Shown: piece by piece, positions 18,673-27,505 of the stretch
Layout: each line of letters starts with the position of its first letter
Numbering within the stretch: position 1 is the stretch's first letter
Source: Elysia marginata
Lineage: Eukaryota > Mollusca > Gastropoda > Plakobranchidae
Direction: 5' to 3'
NCBI GenBank assembly: GCA_019649035.1
Contig: BMAT01006200.1
Coordinates: 9,901 to 37,405 of the forward strand
Length of the DNA stretch: 27,505 nt
The notes under the pieces: generated by a model
Databases searched by the model: none
The model's input: the letters and a program-made list of their open reading frames with translations, nothing else
Told to the model about the DNA's origin: nothing
Translations under genes and position numbers: made by a program

Positions 18673-21160
18673 TACCCGCGGGATCTCCTTTACCCCTTAT
18701 ATAAACTTTCAAATAAAAATGACGAATAAAGAACCATGCTTAAAATTATTGGCACAAGCAGTGTCCAACACGGAAGGCTTCAGAAATCTCAAACCTAATT
18801 AAAACTTGCAATATTAGCATTCAACCTAATGCAAGTCTGGATTCAATTGTTAACAGAAAAAAAGTTATCTGAGATTGGGTATAGATCATGATAATTATAG
18901 ATTTACAGGCTTAACAAAATCTGGTACATAATTCTCCCACTTCCAGCTGTGTTGGAAAAGACAAAGGCATTAGGGGCACAACATGGTTTGCAGCTCTATG
19001 AGGACTCAATGCAGACAAATTAGATTTTCTCTCCCAAGTTCTTGTTGGTGATCACATCAGACATGGCATATAGCTGGCAAGAGCAGGAGGTTTTCTTCCA
19101 TGTACAATGCGGTTGCAGAATGTTCTATAGACTTCAGGACCAAGTGATGGATAGACTGACTGATAAGCGTTTTAAAAAGATAAGTGGCTGCCATGAGTTG
19201 CCACATACCCATGTTGAATTTTTGGAAATTGGCAGTACTTTCATCTTGAAAGGTTCAATAGCACTATCAGTGAAACAGACAGTTGACACATCAAGATCAC
19301 CATTGAGGTAATCCAAACAATTGAGCACCTACTAAGGACGATACGACCTCAACATGGTGATCCCGGTCTCCAGGGACAATGAAGCTCAAAGCTCTTGGAA
19401 CACAGTTCCCATCTGCTTTAGTCTAGACGGGTAAGAAAGTGTGATAGGAAAAAATGCTCCCGCCTTTTCACCTCTTTTTCCAGTTGTTTCCGACTTTTCT
19501 GTCTGGTTTCCTCCATACTCATAGGTTGAGCCCCCTTGCCTCGAGCCCGTGTTTCATCCTCTTGCTGGGAATCATAGGATTTGCTGTTTCAGTTTTGCCC
19601 TGATTCAGAGTCAAGAAAAAATATTTCTTTATATAACTCGGTATTTCATAGAGTGATTTATAGAATAGAGATTTTCATTTATTTATTCTTATAAAAAATA
19701 ATTTTTCTTCCACTAAAACCTGTAAGCTCATACTGTCTAAAATAGTTTTAAATCCAAGGATATTATAAACTATTCAAGAAAAATCAGATGCCAGTAAGAA
19801 AACAACAATCAAACGATTTTGGATTATAGGCCCTTTGTTATGGCGGCAGTGAGTTCAATTATGAAAGTTAATATTGAGCCCAGCCTTAAGCCCGAGGAAG
19901 TAAAATGGTTTATATTATTCAATTTTGTATATGAGTTACACCAAAATGCAAGATACAGTCAGGTGTTGCAATACTGCTATCTTATAACACATCAGTGTCA
20001 AAGTATTGGAGAGACTCCGTGAGTGCTATGAGATGTGTTGCTAGGGTGGTCTACTTGGCGCGGACACATTAGCTTATACAAAACTTATTATGCATGCTAT
20101 CTGCGCGCTTGTGAGCTCCAACTAATGGAGGGGGGGGGGGTGTTTTACACCATTGACCTATACAAACGTGGTTAATTGTGATTGTAGTATAAACAAAGAT
20201 AGTTCAAGTAGAGATGTTTTACTCTGAATTTTTTACTCTTCATTTGTATTCCGACGGTTGTTGGGTTATTGCCCTCTGTAAAAGTTGTCTTCTCTTAATT
20301 CTTCTATAATACAGAACTTGAATGTTTAACTACATTTCTGACCGTATTTAATTTTTCAAATAGTTTTAAATTAAAGTTTTGTTTTTTGTGGTATGACTTA
20401 AATGCAGAGCTTGTAACCAAGCAAACAAAAAAATTAGTTTGGTGTATTTTCGTGTTTTGATAGAACATTCATGAGAAGTTAAGGTTTTGATATTTAAGTT
20501 TTAAGTCTATTTGACTACAGTTTTGATCTCCAAAAGCTTTTTTAATAGTTTCCATCTACCATTTTTTGTCTTTTTTCTTTTAGCATTAAAGCACAAATTT
20601 TCAGCGATAATTAAATAAAGTAATTAGATATTCTTTACGAGTTAGAAAGGGCACTAAAATCTCAATATTAGAATCATACAAGGGATATCAATAGTCATGA
20701 AAATAAATAATTAGAGCAACAAAAGTACACTTAAATGTGCACCTAGTATAATTATCCTCCTTAACGTTTATCAAATAATGAGAAGTAAAATATATGCCAA
20801 TAAGCGTGAAGAAGTTTTTCTAGAAGATGTTTAAATTGGCAATAAAATTATTTCAAAGTTTAATATTTTACAGAGAGTAAAATAGGAATAACATGACCAT
20901 AACTCGAAATTCGTGCATCAAACTCTCATTCGCATAAACGCAGTCGTCAGTTTGTTACAGAATGGCCTAAGAGAGCAAACACTTTTGTAAATAAGACATT
21001 GAATTAAAAAATAATACAGATTTACAATACGCAGAAGAAAACACGTTATTCGTGTTTGTTTTTTTTTTGTTTTTTTGTTTTTTTTTTTGTTTGGACAGAT
21101 ATTACAAAGCTAAGTACTGGCCAGTCTATAAAAAATGTTAAACGAAATTAAAGGTCATAG
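18672..21160. other. Anonymous sequence; unrecognised frames, G-run and T-rich tract
   Basis: GC rises mildly at about 18900-19600, where opposed frames are open: plus 19042-19311 and minus 19134-19328. None was recognised, nor was the frame at 19819-20022. An 11-base G run lies at 20130-20140. A T-rich tract with single G interruptions (21057-21092) might be the reversed poly(A) of a minus-strand retroposon, but no body was recognised beside it. Confidence 0.4.
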
Positions 21161-21164
21161 ATAC

Positions 21165-21968
21165 TCTGTTGCACCAGTTTGGTTAAACTGCGGTTTAAAC
21201 TAAACCTCGGTTTAGCCGAGACTTCAAATTTATTTTCTGTTGCACCAGTGTGGCACTAAGTCAGACTTAAATCTGGTCGAATTCGACATGAATATTAAAC
21301 CAGGGTTGGGGGTAGGTTTAACATCAGCTTAACTCCCAACTAGATATAGATCTAGACTCTTTTTTTTCTCGTCATTAGACCTGCATTGTACACTTTAGAA
21401 AATGGGTGCTAACTTAAATTATGGCAAAGAAGCTGACGGGCAAATAATGCAAGAAGTGGAACAAATGCATTTACAATGGCGACTGGTAAGAGATAGAAAA
21501 TATATATTATAGATATTTCAGAGATGGTGCATTTTAGATAAGATACCGTTTTAGAAAGGACAATGCCATGAGTTTAACAGAAATGATACGAGAAGCTATA
21601 TCCCATCAGACTTTGAGGAATGCTTGTATTCCTGCTGAACTTTAGGTACCGTACTGACTTTTTAAAGGTTTCTTGCAACGGGATGCAATTTTTACAAAAG
21701 TCAAAAGTGTAAGCCTAGATTTAAATTCTATACGAAATTTGCGACGAATGAAGGTTAATTTTTATTAAATTGAAAGTATAAATGCAGGAAACCCCAGTGT
21801 TTGCAAGCAAGCGCACCACTTAAAATTTAAAAAATCTACACACCCCGATTCAAACCTAGGTTTACCTACATCCCGCTGGGTGCAACACAGATTTAAGTTA
21901 AACCTCAAGCGCGATTTAGATTAGCCTGGCTTAGCGTTAAGTCGGACTCACATTAAACCACGTTGGTG
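21165..21968 (+). mobile_element. Internally deleted PIF/Harbinger-like DNA transposon
   Basis: Terminal inverted-repeat-like words border it. On the left are TCTGTTGCACCAGTTTGGTT (21165) and an inner second copy, TTCTGTTGCACCAGTGTGGC (about 21235). On the right, read on minus, are CACCAACGTGGTTTAA from 21968 and an inner GTGTTGCACCCAGCGGG near 21890. AGTC-x-GACTTAA follows on both sides. Inside lies a broken transposase start (21402-21700). At about 800 bases it is much shorter than an autonomous Harbinger, which also carries the DDE domain and a Myb-like gene. Target-site duplication is not clear. Confidence 0.6.
21402..21700 (+). pseudogene. PIF/Harbinger transposase N-terminal fragment
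   Basis: The frame at 21402-21512 starts MGANLNYGKEAD and ends LVRDRKYIL. The next frame (21511-21645) gives RYFRDG, then IRYRFRKDNAMSLTEMIREA, then SHQTLRNACIPAEL. A third frame adds RFLATGCNFY. This follows the Harbinger/HARBI1-like N-terminal order: RDR-x-YFRDG; F-x-x-RYRF-K; L-x-x-x-I-x-x-x-L/I-x-H-x-T-x-RN-x-x-I-P; LRF-x-A-T-G. In the intact enzyme this region precedes the DDE nuclease, none of which remains. Two frameshifts and several stops make it non-functional. Confidence 0.65.
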
Positions 21969-22084
21969 AGAGAGAGTGAGAGAGTTGGAAATGAATATGG
22001 AAAGTAATCAAACAGGCAGCAGATATATAATGAATTTAGACATAATACCTATCGAGCAGCGCCGCTAATGCCCCAGCAGACAAG

Positions 22085-22297
22085 TATATTTGAAGGCCAC
22101 TTTTAACCCATTTGCAGCTTGTTGTAGGCGCACATCACAATTTTCTGTAGCTGGGTGCCCATTTTACAGGTGGATGGACTAGGGAAAGTTAGGGTAAATT
22201 GCTTTCCCAAGGCAATTGCAACATGGCATTGTCGGGAATCGAACCCAAGACCTCCAGATCTCGAGTCCGACGCGCTAACCACTCAGCCACGCTGCCC
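22085..22297 (-). mobile_element. SINE with Ser-like tRNA head, minus strand
   Basis: On minus the head (22297-22226) reads GCAGCGTGGCTGAGTGGTTA, has an anticodon-like loop CTCGAGA closed by a wobble-rich stem, and carries a B box GGTTCGATTCC. The body contains TTGCCTTGGGAAAGCAATTT and CACCTGTAAAATGGGCACCC, wording shared by many invertebrate SINEs. The acceptor stem does not close fully and the variable arm is short for tRNA-Ser, so it is not a working tRNA gene. Confidence 0.7.
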
Positions 22298-22515
22298 TTG
22301 AGAAAGGCTATTTACACACATTTCTTCGCCTAACTCATGCGTTAAACGAGTACCCGACTACAGGCAGTGAAAAAGCTTGTTAGATTGCTAGAGTGATGCG
22401 CTTAATTAGCTGCTCCTCTGTGAGTTCAGAAGGTACTTTGGTTGGGAATGACCTGTCGGGGAACCCATGTAAAGCGCTTAGAGCACATTAGTTGATTAGC
22501 GCTATGTAAAAACGC
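22298..22515 (+). mobile_element. SINE body of the 449-727 family, plus strand, abutting the previous SINE
   Basis: The body starts TTGAGAAAGGCTATTTAC and runs through TGCTAGAGTGATGCGCTTAA to GTAAAGCGCTTAGAGCAC and GATTAGCGCTATGTAAAA. Its own plus-strand tRNA head is missing: directly upstream lies the opposed head of the other SINE. Confidence 0.75.
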
Positions 22516-23384
22516 TCTTTACTTTCTTCTGGAGCAACAACATGTGATAGACGGAGCTTCCCTTTTTAATTAATTGGTCTCGCCAAGTGGCTCAACTTTG
22601 AGAAGATTTGTTGAATGTGCCGTGAAAGCATCGACTGCTTAAATATACCAGGGATATCATTGGAAAGAATATTGAAATACTGCTTTTGTAGAGGAAAAGC
22701 TGAGGTAGCGTACCATTTTCCAAGGATCCGTTCCATATTAATTTGATGTAGAAAGTTAACGCAACTCCCTATAATCTCATCATTATGCTTTGGAAGTTGT
22801 ATTTTTTAAAACCTTTTAAATGATACGCAACGATATTCGGTTCTAAGTAGGCCCTACAGGTGTCATAAGGCCTTACATGAGAAAATAGGTCAAGTACCTG
22901 TGGTTTCCTTGTTTTTGTTGTTGTTGTGGTTTGTTGTTGTTTTGTGTTTGTTTGTTTGTTTTTGTTTTTTTTTTTTTTAAGAAATTACAAGGATAAGAAC
23001 CTCTCAAATACTTTGCAAATATCACAATACTTATAACTTTTTGGTTGTCACATGCAGATGACATTTGCGGTCTTTTCAAAATTGCTGATATGAATATCTT
23101 TCAATTACTTTTCAAGCATCATTTCATTGTAACTTTTCAAGTCCTTTCCAACCACATGGCGTCGTTCACGGGTAGAAGCATTTGGATTTCCGTGTCCTAA
23201 CGTTTTTCAAACTTATCTGACCTTTATGCAATTAAAACCACAAAGAAAAAATAATGTTGCAGAGATTTCCCAAAAGATGTAAATATACTTCAAGACTTTG
23301 ATTTTCCTTCAGAACTTATTTCTACTAGTAAATAAGCGACAAGGTTGTTCACCCGCGGTGGTTTTGCCAGTGTTGGCAAATAAG
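22516..23384. other. No gene seen; T/G-rich low-complexity tract
   Basis: (TTG)n/(GTTT)n then poly-T at about 22908-22978 is followed by unrecognised sequence. The 68-codon minus-strand frame across it is low complexity and not a gene. Confidence 0.5.
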
Positions 23385-23984
23385 CCAATAGCGCCAGGTT
23401 CCAATAAAAGTAAAGGACTTGTATCGTTTTTTAGTTCTAAGCTTAAAAAGGAAAATATTAGGTTTATAAAAAGCAGTGATCGATACATTATATCAGAGGT
23501 GAAGATCGACAACAAGAAACTAATCGTTATCAACAGCTATGCCCCTTGCGGAGACAAAGAGAAAATGCTATTTCTAAATCAACTTAATAAAGAGCTAAAT
23601 TATGAAACGGACAGCACGGACGAAATTATCTGCTTAGGAGATTTTAACACGTTGTTGAACAACTCTTTGGACGTCATTTCAGGCAATCCACACAACTCTG
23701 AGACAGTGAGCCACTTCAACGTATGGGTAAGACAACTGAATTTGTACGATATTTGGCGGTTAAGAAATCAAAAGGAAAAACAATTTACTTGGACCCGATC
23801 TAACATCGCTCGCAGGTTGGACTACATTTTCCTCGGCGAAAGTATTTACAACTCAGCTTGTGACGCTGAAATAAAAAGCTATGCTTTCTCCGACCACATT
23901 CCAGTTACCTGCACTTTATCCTTTGAGCCTAGACAAAGAATCTCTGGCCCATATAAACTAAACACTAGTCTGCTTAGCAATTAG
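23385..23984 (+). pseudogene. LINE APE-type endonuclease, N-terminally truncated
   Basis: The open frame runs from 23298 to a TAG at 23982-23984; LINE similarity begins about 23385 (GSNKSKGLVSFFSSK). Counted from the Met at 23298, NSYAP lies near residue 79, GDFN at 114-117, RLDYIF at 173-178 and SDHIPV at 198-203. Then comes GPYKLNTSLL, the L1-type hinge. The GDFN and SDH active-site motifs are intact. The N-terminal strand and the glutamate of the QET motif are absent, so the nuclease would not work. The domain normally nicks target DNA for target-primed reverse transcription. Confidence 0.8.
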
Positions 23985-23996
23985 AATTACATTAAC

Positions 23997-24838
23997 ATGA
24001 TGAGACGCCATATACAAGCAGTTCAAGAAGAGGAGATTTACAAGGACGAAAATCCTCATCTGAAATGGGAATTATCAAAATCAGAAATCAGATCCGTCAG
24101 CCAGCACTACAGCCGATTTCTGCAGAGTAATAAACACTGCCAAACAGTCTATCTTGGGGGCAGATTAAATGATTTGGAAAAAAATTAGCCTATAATCAAT
24201 CTAACTCATATTACCACCAAGAAATCGCAAAAGCCAAGAGAGAAATTGAGATAATGGAATTAGCAAAGACAAGAGGGGCAACAATCAGAGCTCGAATAAA
24301 GTGGGTAGAGGAAGGGGAAAAGAGTACAAAATTTTTCTTAAATCTTGAAAAATTTAGAGCACAAGGAAATATTATCAATAGACAGGTTAGACAGGATAAC
24401 ACAATAGTTAGCTCCAGTACTGAAACTCTGAATGAGATTGGCGACTACTGTGGGAACTTGTGTAAAGAAAACAAAACTGAAAAAGAAATTATGCAGTCAA
24501 TAAGCTTATTCTCGAAGAATATCGTTTTTCCACAATTGAAGGAAGAAGAAAAAATCAAATGTGATAAAGAACTATCAGAACAAGAAATCTCTTCCGCTCT
24601 GAAAACTATGAAAAACGGATCCTCGCCAGGCCCAGATGGAATACCTGTAGAATTTTACAAAATGTTTTGGAAAGATCTGAAGAAATTATTTATGGAGGCA
24701 GTGAAATATAGTCAGACTACAGGAAAACTAAGCCCAACCCAAAGACAAGGCACTATTAGTCTGATCCATAAAGGCAAAGAGCTATCAAAAGATACTCTTA
24801 CCAACTGGAGACCTATAAGCCTTACCAATGCAGATTAG
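23997..24838 (+). pseudogene. LINE linker and RT fingers
   Basis: Two open pieces, 23997-24188 and 24254-24838, are joined by a frame change at the A run near 24180. The second has RGATIRARIKWVEEGEKSTK (RG-x-x-x-R-x-R-x-x-W-x-x-x-GEKsTkyF), then NGSSPGPDGIPVEFYK and NWRPISLTNAD. These are the standard L1-type RT motifs 0-1. The piece ends in a TAG where Tyr is expected. Confidence 0.8.
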
Positions 24839-25378
24839 AAAATCTTTTCCAAAGCTTTAGCACTAAGACTTTCGGCGGCTCTGCCCAATATAATTAATGA
24901 AAACCAAGCTGGATTTACCAAGGGACGAAAAATATCAGAATTAATAAGAGAAATAGACGATATCATAGACCTAGAAAAAAGCAGCCCTCAGTCACAAAGT
25001 TATGCTCTCAGTCTTGCCTACTCGAAAGCATTCGACACGATTTCTATAGTGACGATTATTGAAGCCTTAAGAATGTTCAACTTTGGAGAGAATTTGATAT
25101 TTTGGATAAAGGCCTTACTGACGGAACGCACAGCCAATGTTATAAACGGAGGGAGTCTATCCGAATCCTTTCCATTAGAAAGAGGAGTACGGCAGGGATG
25201 TCCAGTCTCCCCTTTGTTATTTATTATTGCGGTAGAAATTCTCGCTTTAAACGTTCGTCAGGACGGAAAAATAATAGGCATACAATTACCAAATTCAACG
25301 AAGTCCCTGAAGATTTTACAATACGTTCACGGTACCACACTATTTCTGCGTAATATAACAGATTTGAAAGAAGTGTAG
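24839..25378 (+). pseudogene. LINE RT palm with both catalytic motifs altered
   Basis: The same frame continues after the TAG: KIFSKALALRL, NENQAGFTKGRKI, IDDIIDLE, then SLAYSKAFDT where the family has L-D-F-x-K-A-F-D, so the first aspartate is lost. RGVRQGCPVSPLLFI is intact. Then comes LQYVHGTTLFL where Y-A-D-D-T-T-L-F-L is expected, so both aspartates of the metal-binding pair are gone. The polymerase would be inactive regardless of the stops. Confidence 0.85.
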
Positions 25379-25379
25379 A

Positions 25380-26173
25380 AAAAATAAAACAATTTTCTCT
25401 TGTTTCTGGCCTCAAACTAAATGAAGACAAATAAAAAATACTAAAAATGAACAAACAACAAATGCAAATAAGTCATTTGATGAAAGTACTAGGAATCGTC
25501 TTCAGCTCGGAGACCTCAGCTGGGGAGGTGAGTGACAACTGGGAAGGAATTCTTGAAAACATTGAAAGACCTTTGACTGCATGGTCAAAAAGAGACCTCT
25601 CCCTGATTGGAAAAATTCTAATCATTAAAACCTTTGCATTAAGGAAACTTAATCATGTGATAGACAGTATAGGCTTGCCAAACCTAGCTCTAAACAAATT
25701 AAACACGATGTTTTATCGTTTTCTTTGGAAAAAACGATACGCTAATAAAAAAGCATTTGAAAAAATCAAAAGGAAAGTGCGATGCAACCCAATCAAAGAA
25801 GGTGGACTTAAATTGATGATTATGGACTTGATACAATCAGCAGCATACATTCAATGGGTCGAAAAGTTGCTTACAGGGGAAGACAAAGATTGGAAGATCT
25901 TGGCCATGGATGCGTATAAAAATGTTGGCTTCCCCCGCAATATTTGCTAGTACCTTTACAAAAATGAAAGGACTGGAAGGAGTTTATAACAAATTTTGGC
26001 GGAACGTACTGGAAACATGGACACGGTATCATGAATGCAAGGACTCGAAAATTAATATGATGCTACCAATCTTTAACAACAAGCACCTAACGTACCAAGG
26101 CTCATCATTATTCAATAAACATTGCTTAAGAAAAAAAAATAATGTGGATAAAACATCAACAACACATTCATGA
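25380..26173 (+). pseudogene. LINE RT thumb and post-RT region
   Basis: VSGLKLNEDK (about 25400-25430) precedes a stop. The frame 25447-25950 has LGIVFSS, then WSKRDLSLIGKILIIKTFAL and FYRFLWKK, followed by EGGLKLM, the usual thumb-region pattern of L1-type ORF2. A frame change near 25910-25950 continues to 26173. Confidence 0.75.
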
Positions 26174-26779
26174 CTAGGGAAGAATACAGTAGCATTATTG
26201 GCACAGAAGCAAAACATAAAATGGACTATAACTTGATGAAAGCAGTAGTTACAAAGGCAATGAACGGGGTGCAAGTTGATAATAATGACAACCAAGAACC
26301 AACATTAAAATTCAACGGTCAAACAATAGGATCCTTAAAAAGAAGAGGGATTTTAAAAGCCTTAACAGCAATAGAGCAGCCATCAGCCCCATACTTTTGG
26401 GAAAAAAAAATTTCAAACACCGCTCCCATCAAACATGTGGTAAATTCCCTGGACCTGTACTAAAGAGAGTCGGCTACGAGCCCCACAGTATAAAATCCTA
26501 CATAACATTTATCCGACAAACATACTGTTAGAGAAAATGGGAATAGCTACCAATAGTAATTGTCCCTTTTGTAAAGCTCGAGACTACATTGAGCACTTTT
26601 TTGTTGAATGCCCCACAGTTGAAACAATGTGGAGGGAAATAGAACAGTGTTTGACAGCTCATATCGGAAAAAATGTAACTATACCCCCCTCAGCCATCAT
26701 CCTCGGTTTTGAAAGATCCGATCTGACAAAAGAAAACATAACACTAATTAACCACACAATATTCATTGGAAAAATGTGA
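26170..26779 (+). pseudogene. LINE ORF2 C-terminus with Cys/His motif
   Basis: The frame 26170-26463 is followed by a frame shift. The frame 26537-26779 then carries CPFCKARDYIEHFFVECPTV (C-x-x-C...H...C), the reverse-transcriptase zinc-binding motif common at the end of L1/Tx1-like ORF2. ILGFERSDLT follows, and the frame ends at a TGA at 26777-26779. Further in-family wording may continue to about 26830. Confidence 0.75.
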
Positions 26780-26930
26780 ATTTCAAAGCACAGATACGGA
26801 AAAAAGCACTCACCTGATAAGTTTATTAAGAACAGAATGTGAAATAAGAAATTTAAAAATGTCTCAAACTTAATCGTTATAAATAAACATATTTAGATTT
26901 AGGGATATCATGCACTGTAACACCTCCTCA

Positions 26931-27505
26931 AATTAAAGAATTATAAAAAGTTAATGAAAGTAAAAAAGCACTGTTGAAATTTATTCATAACTGGCTCTTA
27001 ATGCTGTCCTCTGGTTTATCTTTATGTTTTTTTTTCCCTTTACAAATTCATTTATCCATAGGCCTACAATATAATAAGTGCCCTTTGTCTTCCTTTATAC
27101 TTTCGTTCCGTTTCACTAAAGGATAATATCAGGGGTAACTTATTATTGCTATTATTATTGTTTTATTATTATTCTTATTTTGTTTTTTTTCACCATTACT
27201 ATGATAATGGTTAAAAAAAACTATCACTATTATTGTTGCTGTTCTTGATGATGGTATTATCATCATTATCGTCATTTTTATGGTTTGTATCTGCATCGAT
27301 ATTGCCACAACTGTTGTAGTATTATGAATAATAATATTACTGTTATAATTGTATTAATATGTCTTAGACACTTAGATAGCAGGACCCGTTATGTTTCGGT
27401 AAAGCCTGTCTCGTTAGAATAGCAGTCTTAACAATAACCAATAACTACCTCTTATTCGTTTTGCTAAGTGCCCCCCTCTCTGTCATATTATGTGTCATAC
27501 ACGGC
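26931..27505. other. AT-rich low-complexity, (TTA)n and (ATC)n-like tracts
   Basis: Imperfect TTA/TTAT trinucleotide repeats at about 27140-27185 and ATTATCATC-like repeats at 27245-27285. No gene was seen. Confidence 0.6.

Larger units (their letters stand above)
23385..26930 (+). mobile_element. Long dead L1/Tx1-like LINE, 5' truncated
   Basis: A single ORF2 can be followed through several frames: endonuclease, RT, thumb, linker and C-terminal CCHC-like zinc motif. Frame changes occur near an A run at 24178-24184 and near 25378-25400, 25950 and 26170-26470. Stops include a TAG at 24836-24838 directly after TNAD, where these elements normally have a tyrosine. The first half of the endonuclease is missing and no ORF1 is seen upstream. 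No poly(A) tail was found; the end near 26930 is where coding similarity and the following AATAAA-like sequence run out. Confidence 0.85.

Noticed and set aside
19042..19328. Opposed open frames of 89 (plus) and 64 (minus) codons
   Set aside because: Neither has a recognised motif, signal peptide or convincing splice borders. A decayed transposon gene is possible but cannot be supported.
22226..22297. Possible tRNA-Ser (CGA) gene on the minus strand
   Set aside because: The acceptor stem pairs only partly, the variable arm is too short for tRNA-Ser, and it runs directly into a SINE body.

Overview
The window is AT-rich, repeat-dense animal nuclear DNA with split genes (good GTAAG donors and pyrimidine-rich acceptors). 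It contains many tRNA-headed SINE pieces, decayed LINEs and CT-rich satellites. The one recognisable host gene is a broken rhodopsin-like GPCR whose TM2, TM3, TM6 and TM7 wording matches the large chemosensory receptor families of gastropod molluscs. A gastropod is therefore the best guess for the source. This is inferred from sequence character alone.

Layout. 1-6650: SINE copies on both strands, a decayed LINE with a threefold 70-bp internal duplication and no visible reverse transcriptase (about 2255-3880), and anonymous sequence. 6950-13750: a candidate small secreted-peptide gene on the plus strand. It has a TATA-like box, a signal-peptide exon with a strong donor, and two possible middle exons that are both phase 0-in/phase 2-out and both end at a dibasic site. 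A strong acceptor at 13545 opens a possible last exon. The long putative last intron holds a second LINE relic, SINE pieces and a 47-bp satellite. 14434-15547 (minus): the GPCR pseudogene, broken in the third intracellular loop and lacking a clean start. 15890-17180: two blocks of one satellite around a LINE 3' end. 17180-21160: mostly anonymous, with a (TC)n tract. 21165-21968: an internally deleted PIF/Harbinger-like DNA transposon. 22085-22515: two SINEs head to head. 23385-26930: a long but dead L1/Tx1-like LINE. 26930-27505: AT-rich low-complexity DNA.

The genes do not form a pathway or operon. The most interesting item is the peptide gene with two interchangeable-looking pro-region exons. 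It is a hypothesis from splice signals and reading phase and has no family match. No CRISPR array, rRNA, intact tRNA or bacterial system was seen.
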